NCBI GenBank assembly: GCA_963726295.1
Contig: CAVSBW010000011.1
Coordinates: forward strand, 1-64,000
DNA: 64,000 nucleotides
Direction of reading: 5' to 3'
Source: DASSQJ01 sp963726295
GTDB taxonomy: Bacteria; Actinomycetota; Actinomycetes; Actinomycetales; Dermatophilaceae
How positions within the stretch are numbered: position 1 is the first letter of the stretch; each line of letters opens with the position of its first letter. The translations under genes and the position numbers were made by a program. The notes beneath the pieces were generated by a model that saw only the letters and a list, made by a program, of their open reading frames with translations, was not told the DNA's origin and did not search any database. This document shows positions 17,207 to 25,413 of this stretch, piece after piece.

Positions 17207-18232
17207 TCAGGCCGGGCGGTACCGGAAGCGCACGGCCACCACGCCGTGGTCGCTGGTGCCGAGTGCCTTGTGGTCCTCGTCGTCGAGGTGGTCGTTGACG
17301 ATGCGCAGGCCGTCGAAGAGCCACTCCCGGCGGCGCGAGTGGTCGTAGAGCTGCTCGGAGACCAGCACGTGGTCGAGCGACTCGCGCAGGTCCTCGTGCA
17401 CGTGGGTGTAGTAGACGTCGCGGGTGTCGCGGTACTCCTGCAGGGTCTGTGCCGTGTAGAGCGCGACATCGGACCCGCCGGTGGAGTCGCCGACGAGGTA
17501 GCGCGGCTGCTCGGTGACGATGTTCAACGTGTTCGAGTGCTGGCCGTCGTTGAGGTCGCCGAGGACCACCACGGGGGTGACGGTTCCCTTCATCACCTCG
17601 GTGAGCATCATCCGCAGCGCGGCGGCCTCGGCGGTCCGGCGGACCGTGGAGACGGCCGCCCCGAGGGCGGTCGTGTGCCGCCGGTAGAAGTCTCGGTCGG
17701 CCTCGTACCAGTCCTCGCGGTAGACCGGCGCCGGGGCCTTGGACTTGAGGTGGCAGACGTACACCTGCAGGTCCGGGCGCTCCTCGCGGGGCGCGATGTC
17801 GAAGCGGAGCACGGGGCGCGCGAAGCCGGAGATGCGCACGTCGACCTCGGGCGTCTGGGCGTCCTCGGAGGAGGAGCGGAGGACGAACCCGGGCGGGAAG
17901 GCGTCGACCCACCTCGTGGTGCCGTCGACGAGGAGGCCCTTGCGGACCAGGGCGGCGCAGACGATGCGCTGGCCGGTGGCCGGCGCGGCGAGGACGTCGT
18001 AGGAGTCGGTGAGCCCCGCCGCGCCGAGCACCGCCAGCAGCGCGTCGCGGTGCCACAGCTCCTGGAGCCCGACCACGTCGGCGTCCAGCCCGGCGAGCAC
18101 GCGGGCGGCCCAGACCACCTTGGCGTCGAACTGCTCCTGGCTCCAGCCGTCGGCATCGGTGTACACCGGCAGGCCGGGCAGGTTGAGGTTGTAGAGGTTG
18201 AACGTCGCGAAGCTCAGTCGGGCCAGTCTCAT
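17207..18232 (-). CDS. Endonuclease/exonuclease/phosphatase-family hydrolase
   Basis: A 341-aa member of the EEP fold (DNase I, sphingomyelinase, inositol phosphatases). Motifs in order: ATFNLYNLN, DVVGLQELW with the metal Glu, YVCHLKSKAP, VVVLGDLNDG with the catalytic Asp/Asn pair, SLDHVLVS and the final SDHGVVAVRF. No signal peptide is seen, so it is probably cytoplasmic. The substrate may be DNA, a phosphodiester or a phosphoinositide and cannot be told. It lies 28 bases upstream of the membrane protein gene on the minus strand side and may be cotranscribed with it. Confidence 0.85.
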   Translation of the reverse strand: MRLARLSFATFNLYNLNLPGLPVYTDADGWSQEQFDAKVVWAARVLAGLDADVVGLQELWHRDALLAVLGAAGLTDSYDVLAAPATGQRIVCAALVRKGLLVDGTTRWVDAFPPGFVLRSSSEDAQTPEVDVRISGFARPVLRFDIAPREERPDLQVYVCHLKSKAPAPVYREDWYEADRDFYRRHTTALGAAVSTVRRTAEAAALRMMLTEVMKGTVTPVVVLGDLNDGQHSNTLNIVTEQPRYLVGDSTGGSDVALYTAQTLQEYRDTRDVYYTHVHEDLRESLDHVLVSEQLYDHSRRREWLFDGLRIVNDHLDDEDHKALGTSDHGVVAVRFRYRPA

Positions 18233-18260
18233 CGCGCTCCTCCCTCCGGGGCCGTCGTGG

Positions 18261-18980
18261 TCAGGAGTACGCGGGTCGGCTCCGTGATACCCGACGGAGC
18301 ACTGCGTCGAGCCCCCAGTAGACCGCGGCGACGACCACCCCGAAAGCCAGGATCGCGAGCAGGGTGACCCCGACCGGCCCGTAGCCGCGGTCCTCGACGT
18401 TCGCGAACCCGTAGGGGTAGGCGTGCACCAGGGCGCCGCGCGCGAGCATCCAGGCGATCCAGGCGAGCGGGATCCCGAGCGAGGCGAGGACGACCCGCCA
18501 CGAGACCCAACCGCGCGGACCGAAGACGAGCCACACGAGCACGGTCAGGACCGGCGTGACCTGGTGGAGGACGGGGTCGGTCAGCCGGGACCAGCCGACG
18601 ACGAGCGCGGTTGGGGCCAGGAGCACCTGGTAGACGATCGCGGTGATGGTGACCATGAGCAGCGCGTCGAGGCGCAGCACGCGCACCGGGCCGGTGACCC
18701 GGGTGCTGCCGCGGGCGAGCAGGGTCACCGCGACGGCGACCACGACGTTCGACCAGATGGTGAAGTAGCTCGCGGTGTCGGAGAGGCGCGAGACGACACC
18801 GGCCGCGCCCTCGGGGTGGACGCCGTAGAGGCCGTCCACGGGCTCGGCCGGTGAGTACCAGCCGAGGCCGGAGAAGGCGACGGTGAGGGCGATGCCGACC
18901 CACGCGACCACCGCGTTGACCGTGAAGGCGACGCGCGCGGCGCTGCTGGGCTGGTACGTCGGCACGTCGTCGGCGTTCAC
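18261..18980 (-). CDS. Pr6Pr-type integral membrane protein
   Basis: A 239-aa protein with about six membrane helices (AFTVNAVVAWVGIALTVAF, FTIWSNVVVAVAVTLL, ALLMVTITAIVYQVLLAP, HQVTPVLTVLVWLVFGPR, LASLGIPLAWIAWMLA, LLAILAFGVVVAAVYWGL). Motifs such as SYFTIWSN, HxxTPV and HAYPYGFANV match the Pr6Pr family of actinobacterial membrane proteins, whose role is unknown. A GTG start at 18980 is the only start that gives a sensible N-terminus. Confidence 0.75.
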   Translation of the reverse strand: MNADDVPTYQPSSAARVAFTVNAVVAWVGIALTVAFSGLGWYSPAEPVDGLYGVHPEGAAGVVSRLSDTASYFTIWSNVVVAVAVTLLARGSTRVTGPVRVLRLDALLMVTITAIVYQVLLAPTALVVGWSRLTDPVLHQVTPVLTVLVWLVFGPRGWVSWRVVLASLGIPLAWIAWMLARGALVHAYPYGFANVEDRGYGPVGVTLLAILAFGVVVAAVYWGLDAVLRRVSRSRPAYS

Positions 18981-19197
18981 GCCAGCAGTATGCCGCCGAC
19001 CCGGTCGACCTCGCCGCCCGCGCGCCGGCCGACCGGAGGGAGTGCCAGGCTGCCCGACCGCGACGTCACCCGGCACCCTGCCGCGCGGTCCCGGCCGCGC
19101 TGTTCCGTCGGCCACTGCGGCCGACCGACCGCCATCGGTCACGGCTAGCGTGATGGGCGGGCCGGCACCGGCCGACCCGCGGACGGAGGTGGAGCCG

Positions 19198-19227
19198 ATG
19201 CAGGCACTGCTCGGCACGCCCGCATGA
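19198..19227 (+). CDS. Possible 9-codon leader ORF coupled to the next gene
   Basis: ATG 19198 has an excellent ribosome site (GGAGGTGGAG) and encodes MQALLGTPA before a TGA that overlaps the hydrolase start in an ATGA. The hydrolase ATG itself has no ribosome site. The arrangement suggests that ribosomes load at the leader and re-start on the hydrolase. A TAGCGT hexamer at 19146-19151 could be the -10 element. Alternatively the hydrolase could be started by direct binding without a Shine-Dalgarno. Confidence 0.4.
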   Translation: MQALLGTPA

Positions 19228-20024
19228 GCCTGCCGGTCCTCGCGCGAGACCAGGTGGCCCGCCACGGGGTCACCGCACCGGTGGTGCTCGTGCACGCGGG
19301 CGTGGCCGACCGCAGGATGTGGGACCCGCAGTGGACACCCCTCACGGCGCAGACCGATGCGGTGCGCGTCGACCTGCGCGGGTTCGGCGACACCGATGCC
19401 GTTCCGACGGAACCGTTCGCGCACCCGGACGACCTGTGGACGGTGCTCGACGAGCTCGGCGTCACGCGGTGTCACCTCGTGGGTGCCTCGTTGGGGTCGG
19501 GGGTGGTCCTGGAGGCGGCCCTGGCCCGCCCGGACGCCGTGGAGTCGCTGATGCTGGCCCCGCCCGGCGGCAGCCTCCTCGTCACGCGCACCGACGACCT
19601 CGCCGCGTTCGTGGCCGCCGAGGACGCCGCCCTCGAGGCCGGCGAACTCGACGCGGCGGTGCAGGCCAACCTCGACGCCTGGGTGGCCGGGCGCGGCCGC
19701 GCGCTCTCCGAAGTCGCACCCGGCGTGGTGGCGGCGGTGGCCCGGATGCAGCGCCGCGCGTTCGACATCCAGCTCACCTGGGGCGAGGACGACCTGGAGG
19801 TCGAGCCCGACCGCGACCCGATGCACCGCCTCGCCGAGGTCACCGCACCGGTGCTGCTCGTCGTCGGGGGTCTCGACCTGGACACCACCCTCGACGCCGC
19901 CGACCGCATCACCCACGGACTCACCGACTGCACGCGCGTGGACTGGCCGGACACCGCCCACCTGCCCAACCTCGAGCAGCCCGAGCGGTTCACGGCACTG
20001 CTGCTGGAGTGGCTCCTGCCCTGA
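19224..20024 (+). CDS. Alpha/beta-fold hydrolase
   Basis: A 266-aa hydrolase with the oxyanion segment VVLVHAGVADRRMWD, the DLRGFGDTDAV strand, the nucleophile elbow GASLGSGVVLEAALARP, the acid in VVGGLDLDTTL and the base His in WPDTAHLPNLEQP. These are complete alpha/beta-hydrolase signatures close to the 3-oxoadipate enol-lactonase and haloperoxidase-like groups. The N-terminus is short, but the fold is complete. The ATG overlaps the stop of a nine-codon leader. It is convergent with the GH3 gene, 67 bases apart. Confidence 0.85.
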   Translation: MSLPVLARDQVARHGVTAPVVLVHAGVADRRMWDPQWTPLTAQTDAVRVDLRGFGDTDAVPTEPFAHPDDLWTVLDELGVTRCHLVGASLGSGVVLEAALARPDAVESLMLAPPGGSLLVTRTDDLAAFVAAEDAALEAGELDAAVQANLDAWVAGRGRALSEVAPGVVAAVARMQRRAFDIQLTWGEDDLEVEPDRDPMHRLAEVTAPVLLVVGGLDLDTTLDAADRITHGLTDCTRVDWPDTAHLPNLEQPERFTALLLEWLLP

Positions 20025-20091
20025 CCTCCGGGTCCCCGGGCCCCCTGACCCACAGGGTCCCGGGTGCCATCTTGACCCCGGCCGCCCCTCC

Positions 20092-21966
20092 TCAGCCGGG
20101 GTCACGCACCGGGATCTCGAGGCCGTCCCCGAAGCGGAACAGCGCGTCGTCCCCGAATCCCGGCACGTCCTCCGGGTGGCGGCGCACCGCCTCCATGGAC
20201 ACCGGGACGTCGAACGGCAGGCGCCCGGCCGGCGGGCACGCGCCGGTCAGGGAATCCAGCAGCGCGCGGCCGCTCGTGCCGTACGTGGCGGTGAGCGCGG
20301 CACAGACCGGGGCCAGCGGGGTGAGCACCGCGGGACGGTCGAGCGTGACGTCGAGCACGAGCGGGCAGTGCGAGGCCACCCGCTGCAACCGGCTCACCAG
20401 CCCGGGCGGGAACTCCAGCGACCCCTGGTGGAACCACGCCTCGAGGAAGAGGTCGTCGCGCGGGTCGAAGGGCGCTCCGATCCGGACCAGGGCCAGGTCG
20501 GCCTCCTCCGGGGTCGCGACCGGCACCAGGCCGGCGGCGACCAGTGCGTCGTCGTCGACGCCTTCCGCGTAGACGGCGGCACCCGCCGGCAGCGGCAGCA
20601 CCGGTTCGCTGTCGGCGTCCTCGTTGCGCAGCACCGTCACCGACCGTGACTGCGCCTCGAGCCCGGCCCGCCGGTGCTCGTCGCAGCCGACGACGTCCAT
20701 CGCGGCCTCCTCGTCGACGTAGGGGTCGTCGAAGAGCCCGAGCTGGAACTTGACCCGGAGCAGCCGCCGGACCGAGTCGTCGACGCGAGCCTCCTCGATG
20801 CGCCCGGACCGCACCAGCTCGAGGAGCAGGTCGACGCACTCCTCACCGCCGAACTGGTCGCAGCCGGCCGCGAGCAGCAGCTCCATCCGACCCAGGCGGT
20901 CGAGGTGCTCCACCCCCCAGGCGCGCGCCGGCAGCACCTGGTCGCCGATGTGGTTGTCGTTGACGAGCTCCCAGTCGGTGAGCACCACCCCGTCGAAGCC
21001 GAGCCGCTCCCGCAACATCCCGGTGACGACCTGCCAGTTGTACGCGAACCCGACGGCGTCGATCGCCTCGCCGTCGACGACGAGGTCGACCGGCATGCCG
21101 TAGTACGGCATCACCGCTGCCGTGCCGGCGGCGACGGCGCGCGGGAACGGTGCGAGGTGGTCAGCGAAGCGCCCGCCGGGGTACACCTGCTCGCGGCCGT
21201 ACGGGAAGTGGGCGTCCTCGCCGTCCTGCTGCGGCCCGCCCCCGGGGAAGTGCTTGCTCACGCAGGCGACGCCCTCCGGCCCGAGCGGGGTGCCCTGCAG
21301 GCCCTCGAGGTAGGCGACAGTGAGGTCGCCGACGAGGTCGGGATCCTGGCCGAAGGTCCCCGCCTGCCGGGCCCAGCGGGGCTCGGTGGCCAGGTCGAGG
21401 GTCGGGTGCAGCGCCTCGCGGATGCCCACGGCCAGGTACTCGCGGCGGACGACGTCGGCGAAGCGCCGCACCGCCTCGACGTCGCGCAGGGCGGCCAGGC
21501 CGAGGGGCTCGGGCCACTGGGAGAACGAGCCCGCGGCGAAGGAGACCCCGGCGTTCTCGATGAAGGCGTGGCGGGGGTCGGTGCTGACCGTCACCGGGAT
21601 GCCGTGCGGAGTCTGCTCGGCGAGCCGCTGGAGGTTGTTGCTCCACCGGGCGGCCTGCCGGGCGTCATCGAGGGCGTGGACATTGAAGTGGGACAGGTGT
21701 TTTCCGAGAACGACGTCCGCGGTGGCGGTCTTGCTGATCTTTCCGGCGCCGTCGAGGAGGTCGCCGTCGGGACCGGCCTCGATCACGGTGTGGAACATCA
21801 GCCCGGCCTTCTCCTCGAGGGAGAGGCGGCCGAGCAGGTCCTCGACCCGCACGTCGACCGGCTGGTCGGGGTCCTCGTACGGGTCCATCACCCCGTTGCC
21901 GTTGAGGTCGCGCCACGCCGGGGCTGACGCGCGCCCCGGCGTGGCCCCGGGTGGGGTGCCCCTCAT
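20092..21966 (-). CDS. Glycoside hydrolase family 3 beta-glucosidase-like enzyme
   Basis: A 624-aa GH3 enzyme. The N-terminal barrel contains RVEDLLGRLSLEEKAGLMFHT, CVSKHFPGGGPQQDGEDAHF (the KHF substrate-binding block) and VVLTDWELVND with the nucleophile Asp. The C-terminal alpha/beta sandwich includes AQSRSVTVLRNED, LPLPAGAAVYAEGVD and GRLPFDVPVSMEAV. There is no signal peptide, so it should act in the cytoplasm on imported oligosaccharides. The start overlaps the stop of the glucoamylase-family gene by ATGA. It is the last gene of the LacI-led operon and likely finishes degradation to monosaccharide. Confidence 0.9.
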   Translation of the reverse strand: MRGTPPGATPGRASAPAWRDLNGNGVMDPYEDPDQPVDVRVEDLLGRLSLEEKAGLMFHTVIEAGPDGDLLDGAGKISKTATADVVLGKHLSHFNVHALDDARQAARWSNNLQRLAEQTPHGIPVTVSTDPRHAFIENAGVSFAAGSFSQWPEPLGLAALRDVEAVRRFADVVRREYLAVGIREALHPTLDLATEPRWARQAGTFGQDPDLVGDLTVAYLEGLQGTPLGPEGVACVSKHFPGGGPQQDGEDAHFPYGREQVYPGGRFADHLAPFPRAVAAGTAAVMPYYGMPVDLVVDGEAIDAVGFAYNWQVVTGMLRERLGFDGVVLTDWELVNDNHIGDQVLPARAWGVEHLDRLGRMELLLAAGCDQFGGEECVDLLLELVRSGRIEEARVDDSVRRLLRVKFQLGLFDDPYVDEEAAMDVVGCDEHRRAGLEAQSRSVTVLRNEDADSEPVLPLPAGAAVYAEGVDDDALVAAGLVPVATPEEADLALVRIGAPFDPRDDLFLEAWFHQGSLEFPPGLVSRLQRVASHCPLVLDVTLDRPAVLTPLAPVCAALTATYGTSGRALLDSLTGACPPAGRLPFDVPVSMEAVRRHPEDVPGFGDDALFRFGDGLEIPVRDPG

Positions 21967-23570
21967 GCGACCCCGGCCCCGAACTCCTCCATCCCGATAA
22001 CGGGACGGAGAGCCTTCTCGACGGCCTTCGTGGCGAAGGCCTCGCGGATGACATCGCCGCAGAGGACGTTGCCGACCGCCCCCATGACCATCGCCTGGTC
22101 GAGGGAGAGGTAGCGCCGGGCGATGGCGCCCGACTGGGTCGCTGCGGCGTCGAAGAAGCCGCCGTCGCCGTAGGCGCCGAGCTCGGTCTCGATCCTCGCC
22201 AGGTTGGCGTACGCCTCCCGCGGCTCGTGCTGCATCGCGAGGAACGATGCGTGGGGCGTGATCACCCCGTCGCCGAAGTTGGGGTCCGGGTTGGTGGCCT
22301 CGCGGCAGTCGCCGAAGCCGATGTCGTAGTCGGTGCTCTCCTGGTCGGAGAAGTAGCCCGTCGGGTTCATCCCGAGGGCGTCGACGCCGTACTCGCGGTA
22401 CCCGCCGGCGGGGTTGCTCGACGGCGAGAAGCCCCAGTAGCCGTAGCCGGCCTCGTCGAGCCCGTGCTCGCGCTGGGCCCGGACGTGGCGGGGGTGGTTG
22501 CGGCCCCACGAGCGCGGCGCCCAGGTGGCCTCGGGCACGAAGACGTCGGGCATGAGCTCCTCGAACATGCTGCCGCCCCATCCCGGGACGATGTGCAGGC
22601 CACGGTAGGTGTAGACGCCCTCGTAGACGTCGACCCCCAGGTAGGTGCGGTGCTCGCCGACCGGCTGCATCTCGTGCCACGACCAGTCGCAGGTCGCGGG
22701 GAAGGTCCGCCACATCGCGTAGTACTGGGCGCCGGGGATCTGCCCGGTGAGGATGCCGAGGTAGCTGGTGATGCGCGTCTCCGACACGGTCGTGTCGTAG
22801 TGGTGGTTGGTGTACCAGACGTCGTCACCGACGCCGATGTGGTTGCCGAGGAAGAGGCCGTCGGTGGACGCCGGCTGCTCCGGGTAGAAGCCGCCGTGGA
22901 TGAGCCCGGGCTTCAGCGCGACGTCGGTGTCGTAGAACATGTCCCACCGCATCCGCGAGAACAGCCGGTCGGCGAGGTTGCGGGCCCCCGGCACCGCCTC
23001 GCGCACGACGAGGAGCGCGGCTCCGAGCCACCCGCTGTCGACGCTGGAGACGAACGGGTACACGGGGTCACCCGACTCGGGCCAGGTCGTCAGCTTCTCG
23101 CCCGTGGCCTCGTCGTACCAGTTGTAGTAGAGGCCGCTCGGCTCGTGGTGCTCCATCCGAAGCAGCGTGGTGAGCGTCCGGCGGACGCGGCGGGTGGCCT
23201 CGCCGGGCGTGATCAGGGCCAGCTCACGGGCCACGACCGTGCTCCACAGGTACCCGCCGATGTTGGTGGGCGAGGTGTACCCGCTGCGGTCCGCCGCGGC
23301 CAGCCCCTCGGGGATGTTGTCGGCAGGCAGGCCGGTCCCGGGGTCGGTCATGGCCACGAGCGAGGCCCACGTGTCGGCGGCCCAGCGCCGCACCGTCACC
23401 GCGTCCCAGGCCGTGGCGGCCCCACGCAGCAGCGTGGGCGCACCCGCCGCCGCGGCGGGAGCCGTGGCCGCGGTGCCGGTGGCGAAGGCGCCGAGGGCGG
23501 CGGCGCCCCCGACGAGGAGCTGGCGGCGGCTCTGCCGCGGTGACGTGGTGGTGCGCGGGGTGCGGGTCAT
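21963..23570 (-). CDS. Tat-exported glucoamylase-family protein (GH144-type)
   Basis: A 535-aa protein. A Tat signal (SRRQLLVGGAAALGAFATG) leads into an (alpha/alpha)6-barrel of the glycoamylase-like family that includes GH144 endo-beta-1,2-glucanases. Visible blocks are PTNIGGYLWSTVVARE, SVDSGWLGAALLVVREAVP, WGGSMFEELMPDVFVPE, DEAGYGYWGFSPSSNPAGGYREYG and VITPHASFLAMQHEPREAYANL. It is probably secreted and cuts an extracellular glucan into oligosaccharides for the adjacent ABC importer. A strictly beta-1,2 specificity is inference from the family. ATG 23570 has a GGAGA site. The stop overlaps the GH3 start. Confidence 0.8.
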   Translation of the reverse strand: MTRTPRTTTSPRQSRRQLLVGGAAALGAFATGTAATAPAAAAGAPTLLRGAATAWDAVTVRRWAADTWASLVAMTDPGTGLPADNIPEGLAAADRSGYTSPTNIGGYLWSTVVARELALITPGEATRRVRRTLTTLLRMEHHEPSGLYYNWYDEATGEKLTTWPESGDPVYPFVSSVDSGWLGAALLVVREAVPGARNLADRLFSRMRWDMFYDTDVALKPGLIHGGFYPEQPASTDGLFLGNHIGVGDDVWYTNHHYDTTVSETRITSYLGILTGQIPGAQYYAMWRTFPATCDWSWHEMQPVGEHRTYLGVDVYEGVYTYRGLHIVPGWGGSMFEELMPDVFVPEATWAPRSWGRNHPRHVRAQREHGLDEAGYGYWGFSPSSNPAGGYREYGVDALGMNPTGYFSDQESTDYDIGFGDCREATNPDPNFGDGVITPHASFLAMQHEPREAYANLARIETELGAYGDGGFFDAAATQSGAIARRYLSLDQAMVMGAVGNVLCGDVIREAFATKAVEKALRPVIGMEEFGAGVA

Positions 23571-23625
23571 GTCGGTCTCCTTCGGGTGCAGGGACGTGGT
23601 GCGGTGAGGGCGCGCCGGTCGCGCC

Positions 23626-24462
23626 TCACTTGATGCCGGTGGTCGCGATCCCCTCGATGAACCGCCTCTGGAAGACCATGAAGACGACCAGCACCGGGAG
23701 GACCACGGTGGTGGCGCCGGCGAGCAGCAGCCCGTACTGGGTGCTGTTCTGACCGGTGGCGTAGAGGGCGAGGGCCACGGGCAGGGTGTAGGTGTTCTCG
23801 GTCTGGGCAACGACCAGCGGCCACAGGAAGTTGTTCCAGCTGCCGAGGAAGGTGAGGATGCCGAGGGTGGCGAGGGCGGGACCGCAGAGCGGCAGGATGA
23901 TCCGTGCGAAGATGCGCAGCTCACCGCACCCGTCGACCCTCCCCGCGTCGACGAGGTCCTTGGGTAGCCCGCTGATGAACTGCCGCATGAGGAAGACCCC
24001 GAACGGCGCCGCGAGGAACGGCAGGAACAGCCCGGGCAGGGTGTCGACGAGGCCGGCGTTGGCGACCAGGACGAACAGCGGCACGAAGGTCACCACCCCG
24101 GGGATCATCAAGGTGGTCAGCACGAGCACGAAGAGGGCCCGCTTGCCGGGGAAGTCGAGCATGGCCAGGGCGTAGCCGAGCATCGAGCAGAAGAGCAGGT
24201 TGCCGGCCGTCACGACGACGGCGACGATGATCGAGTTCGTGAAGTAGGTGCCGAAGTCGAGGCGGCTGAACAGCTGGGTGTAGTTGTCGAGAGACGCGCT
24301 CTGCGGCCACCACGTCGGCGGGGCCTGGCGCAGCTCGCCCTCGCTCTTGAACGAGCCGAGCACCATCCAGACGAACGGCGCGACGACGGCCGCGAAGGCG
24401 ACGACGAGGACTGCGTACAGCCACCAGTTGGCGTGCTTGCGTCCGGTCCGCATCCCCGTCAC
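23626..24462 (-). CDS. Carbohydrate ABC transporter permease (MalG-type)
   Basis: A 278-aa inner-membrane permease with six helices. The cytoplasmic EAA loop reads DAGRVDGCGELRIFARIILPLCGPAL, as in MalG/CUT1 systems, and the N-terminus carries PFVWMVLGSFKSEGEL, typical of this subunit. The GTG start overlaps the stop of the MalF-type gene (GTGA); an ATG three codons on is an alternative. No ATPase gene is present in the operon, as usual for CUT1 systems that share a multitask ATPase encoded elsewhere. Confidence 0.9.
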   Translation of the reverse strand: MTGMRTGRKHANWWLYAVLVVAFAAVVAPFVWMVLGSFKSEGELRQAPPTWWPQSASLDNYTQLFSRLDFGTYFTNSIIVAVVVTAGNLLFCSMLGYALAMLDFPGKRALFVLVLTTLMIPGVVTFVPLFVLVANAGLVDTLPGLFLPFLAAPFGVFLMRQFISGLPKDLVDAGRVDGCGELRIFARIILPLCGPALATLGILTFLGSWNNFLWPLVVAQTENTYTLPVALALYATGQNSTQYGLLLAGATTVVLPVLVVFMVFQRRFIEGIATTGIK

Positions 24463-25412
24463 CCCTTCTCACGGAGCAGCCGGAACTGGATGGCGGTGAC
24501 CACGGCGACGATGACGAAGATGATGTAGCTCACCGACGCCGCGTAGCCGTAGTTGCCGTACCCGAACTGCCGGTAGGTGAACATCGACATCGAGATGGTG
24601 CTGTTGAGCGGTCCGCCGCTCGTCATGACGAAGGGCTCCTCGAAGAACTGCAGGTAGCCGATGCCGGTGGTGACCGAGACGAAGAGGATCGTCGGGCGCA
24701 TCATCGGCAGGGTGATGTGGCGGAAGCGCTGCCACGACCCGGCGCCGTCGATGGCCGCCGCCTCGTGCAGGCTCCACGGCACCGCCTGGAGGCCGGCGAG
24801 GAAGATGATCATCGCCGTCCCGAAGTTGCGCCAGGACGCCATCATGATCAGCGCCGGCATCGACCAGTTCGGGTCGCCGAGCCAGTTGGGGCCGGGGATG
24901 TGGAACCAGCCGAGCACGGTGTTGATGAGCCCGTATTCGGGCTGCAGCAGGAACCGCCAGACCACCGCGACCGCGACGATTGAGGTGATGACCGGCGTGT
25001 AGAAGCCGAGCCGGAACGTCGAGCGCAGCTTGGTGATGCCGCGGTCGAGTGCCACCGCCGCCGCCATCGCGAGGACGAGGGTCAGCGGCACGCCGACGAG
25101 CACGAAGTACGCGGTGTTGCGCATCGACTGGAGGAACAGCGGGTCCGAGAGTGCCTTGGCATAGTTCTCGAACCCGACGATGTCGACGGAGAACGGTGTG
25201 CGCAGGTCGCGGGCCTTGGTGTCCGTGAAGCTCATGAAGAGCGACTGGATGACCGGCCACACGGTGAAGGTGAGGAAGAGCAGGCAGAACGGGATGGCCA
25301 GCACCCATGCGGCCCGCCCCTCCGCCCGGGCGGCCGCGCGGCGCTTGGGCCGCGTGGCCTCCCGGTCAGGCGGGGAGCCGGTGGTGACCGGCGGTGCGGT
25401 GGTGGTGCTCAT
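24459..25412 (-). CDS. Carbohydrate ABC transporter permease (MalF-type)
   Basis: A 317-aa permease. A basic N-terminal tail (RPKRRAAARAEGRAA) precedes six helices starting WVLAIPFCLLFLTFTVWPVIQSL, and the EAA loop is EAAAIDGAGSWQRFRHITLP. GFENYAKALSDPLFLQSMRNTAYF is the usual block before helix 2. It pairs with the MalG-type protein to form the channel. It lies one base downstream of the solute-binding protein gene and overlaps the next permease, so all are cotranslated. Confidence 0.92.
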   Translation of the reverse strand: MSTTTAPPVTTGSPPDREATRPKRRAAARAEGRAAWVLAIPFCLLFLTFTVWPVIQSLFMSFTDTKARDLRTPFSVDIVGFENYAKALSDPLFLQSMRNTAYFVLVGVPLTLVLAMAAAVALDRGITKLRSTFRLGFYTPVITSIVAVAVVWRFLLQPEYGLINTVLGWFHIPGPNWLGDPNWSMPALIMMASWRNFGTAMIIFLAGLQAVPWSLHEAAAIDGAGSWQRFRHITLPMMRPTILFVSVTTGIGYLQFFEEPFVMTSGGPLNSTISMSMFTYRQFGYGNYGYAASVSYIIFVIVAVVTAIQFRLLREKG

Positions 25413-25413
25413 G

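Noticed and set aside
20025..20091. GC-rich inverted repeats between the hydrolase and GH3 genes
   Set aside because: Only short pairs such as GACCC-ACA-GGGTC occur, which are expected by chance at this composition.
21967..22713. Extension of the GH3 frame upstream
   Set aside because: It lies inside the glucoamylase-family gene in another frame. The ATG at 21966 overlapping that gene's stop is the natural start.
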